Source of the DNA: Ferrimonas balearica | Lineage (GTDB): Bacteria; Pseudomonadota; Gammaproteobacteria; Enterobacterales; Shewanellaceae | Direction: 5' to 3' | Assembly (NCBI RefSeq): GCF_019802085.1 | Contig: NZ_JAHVHV010000001.1 | Coordinates: 744,001 to 808,000, forward strand | Length of the DNA stretch: 64,000 bases | Part shown: one piece after another, positions 62,977-64,000 of the stretch | How the letters are laid out: each line of letters starts with the position of its first letter | Numbering within the stretch: position 1 is the first letter of the stretch | Notes under the pieces: generated by a model | What the model was told of the DNA's origin: nothing | Database searches by the model: none | Seen by the model: the letters and a program-made list of their open reading frames with translations, nothing else | Translations under genes and position numbers: made by a program

Positions 62977-64000
62977 TCAGAAGTTCCAGCGCAGCTGACC
63001 GAAAAGCAAGGTGGCGGGGGTGGCGCCGAACAGGCTGTCGCTCGTGCCGTCGAAGCGCTGCACCACCCCCAGCAGCTGCCAGTCGTTGGCCAGGGAGTAG
63101 TCGGCGCTCATGCCAACAAACAGCGAGCCGTCGTCGTAGCCGGTGGCGGAGAGGGTGAGCCGGCTCAAGGGGCTCAGCTCAAAGCTGAGATCCCCGTAGC
63201 CGGTCCAGCGGGTGAAGCTCAGGGTGCGGGCGGTCAGTGGCAGGTTGAGGTAGGCCAGGGCGCTGTCCGGGTCCTGAGGCGCGCTGATGTAGAGCAGGGC
63301 GCCGCGCACCATCCAGTTGCGTCGTCCGCCCAGGCTGTAGTCGCTTTCCAGGGTGGCCACGGTGGCGGAACTCAGCGCCTCCCCCTGCCAGTGGTCGCGG
63401 GTGGGGTCGAAATAGCTCAGCTCGCCGCGCACCCCGGCCCCGGCCAGATCTCCGGCAAACCCCAGGCCAACGACGTGGTCCAGCCCCGACTTGCCCAGCA
63501 GCAGCTGGCCGTCCCAGCCCCGGTGGTTGAACAGGTAGCGGCCGGCGTAGCTGGTCAGCTCGCTGTCTTTGGCGGGGTTGTAGACCAGGTCCAGCTGGCT
63601 GGCGAAGCCCAGGGTACGGCTTATCTGCACCGCGTCGCTGCCGGCGCGCTCCTCGTAGTCGAAGTCGTAGATGGAGTAGGCGTTGAACAGGTCGTTGGGG
63701 TTCCAGAGGCTGGCCATGGCCCAGTTGATGCGAAAGCGGCCGCCCTGCAATTGCCAGTCGTTGTCCTGCCAGTGGAGATAGAGGCGGTCGAAGCTGGTGG
63801 TGGCCACCAGGCCGTTCTTATCCACCCAGTTGTGGGTCAGGTCCCAGTAGCCGTCGTCTCCGCCCACCAGGGCGCCGTAACCGGGCAGCTCGGCGCTGTC
63901 ACCGGCCAGCACCCGGTTGCGCATGCCGACGTTCAGCCGCAAGGTGGGGCTGAAGCGGTACTCGAAGTTGAACCGCTGGTGCAGTAGGTGATCCAGGGCG
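62977..64000 (-). CDS. Outer-membrane beta-barrel protein (5' end outside window)
   Basis: The frame runs open to the window end, so the start is missing; at least 341 residues are visible, all barrel-like: LHQRFNFEYRFSPTLRLNVG, DRLYLHWQDNDWQLQGGRFR, NPNDLFNAYSIYDFDYEE and the final LLFGQLRWNF with a terminal Phe. The WxxPNDLF-type segment recalls phage-receptor-like or DUF1302-like barrel proteins, but I cannot assign the family firmly. Probably an outer-membrane channel or structural protein. It converges with the copy-2 AhpD-like gene (15-bp gap). Confidence 0.65.
   Translation of the reverse strand, partial: ALDHLLHQRFNFEYRFSPTLRLNVGMRNRVLAGDSAELPGYGALVGGDDGYWDLTHNWVDKNGLVATTSFDRLYLHWQDNDWQLQGGRFRINWAMASLWNPNDLFNAYSIYDFDYEERAGSDAVQISRTLGFASQLDLVYNPAKDSELTSYAGRYLFNHRGWDGQLLLGKSGLDHVVGLGFAGDLAGAGVRGELSYFDPTRDHWQGEALSSATVATLESDYSLGGRRNWMVRGALLYISAPQDPDSALAYLNLPLTARTLSFTRWTGYGDLSFELSPLSRLTLSATGYDDGSLFVGMSADYSLANDWQLLGVVQRFDGTSDSLFGATPATLLFGQLRWNF

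Overview
The window is GC-rich chromosomal DNA from a marine-type gammaproteobacterium. The gene set (YqhD, AdhE, the Puu pathway with AguA/AguB, a second EF-G, an Mrp antiporter module, many outer-membrane proteins) and the GC-rich codon use suggest an Alteromonadales member near Ferrimonas or Shewanella. This placement is my reading of the proteins; no rRNA or tRNA gene is visible to confirm it.

Layout. 1-2.1 kb: 3' part of a secreted thrombospondin-type-3-repeat protein. 2.1-10.5 kb: redox and stress genes (YghU-type GST, AhpD-like protein, an exported KatG, YqhD), an Mpo1-like protein divergent from a LysR regulator across a near-perfect CRP site, and an outer-membrane barrel. 10.9-18 kb: adhE, yjdM, a lipoprotein, a Nudix hydrolase, a YciI-like protein, a small membrane protein with an FNR-type site, a TetR regulator and a GNAT enzyme. 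18-27.3 kb: a polyamine regulon, with puuA and an NhaC-family transporter divergent from puuD-puuR-puuC-puuB-aguB-aguA. Together these convert agmatine to putrescine and then, through gamma-glutamyl intermediates, to GABA. 27.3-31.4 kb: a RegA/RegB-type two-component pair, a gamma-glutamyltranspeptidase and small genes. 31.4-37.2 kb: SDR, DCC protein, folE-folM, an MDR oxidoreductase, membrane and lipoproteins.

37.3-44.6 kb: a nine-gene Mrp-type cation/proton antiporter operon in the order E-F-G-(A C-terminus/B)-C-D-NuoL-like-small protein-NuoM-like. There is no full-length MrpA, and the first part matches the subunit order of archaeal Mbh-type complexes. 44.6-46.6 kb is an AT-rich islet carrying one exported protein with a phage-tail-tip (collar-like) C-terminus and a mobile-element-like motif. 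46.7-48.7 kb: a stand-alone EF-G paralogue.

49.3-64 kb: a nutrient-scavenging region. An exported cyanophycinase-like S51 peptidase lies divergent from an operon of TonB-dependent receptor, YfcC-family transporter and isoaspartyl dipeptidase. The best reading is a cyanophycin (beta-Asp-Arg polymer) or isoaspartyl-peptide utilisation locus. It is followed by an MDR oxidoreductase/LysR pair, an exported amidohydrolase/porin pair, a second AhpD-like protein closely similar to the one at 3.2 kb, and a barrel protein cut by the window end. Arginine released from cyanophycin could feed the agmatine/putrescine genes at 18-27 kb, but no arginine decarboxylase is seen here.
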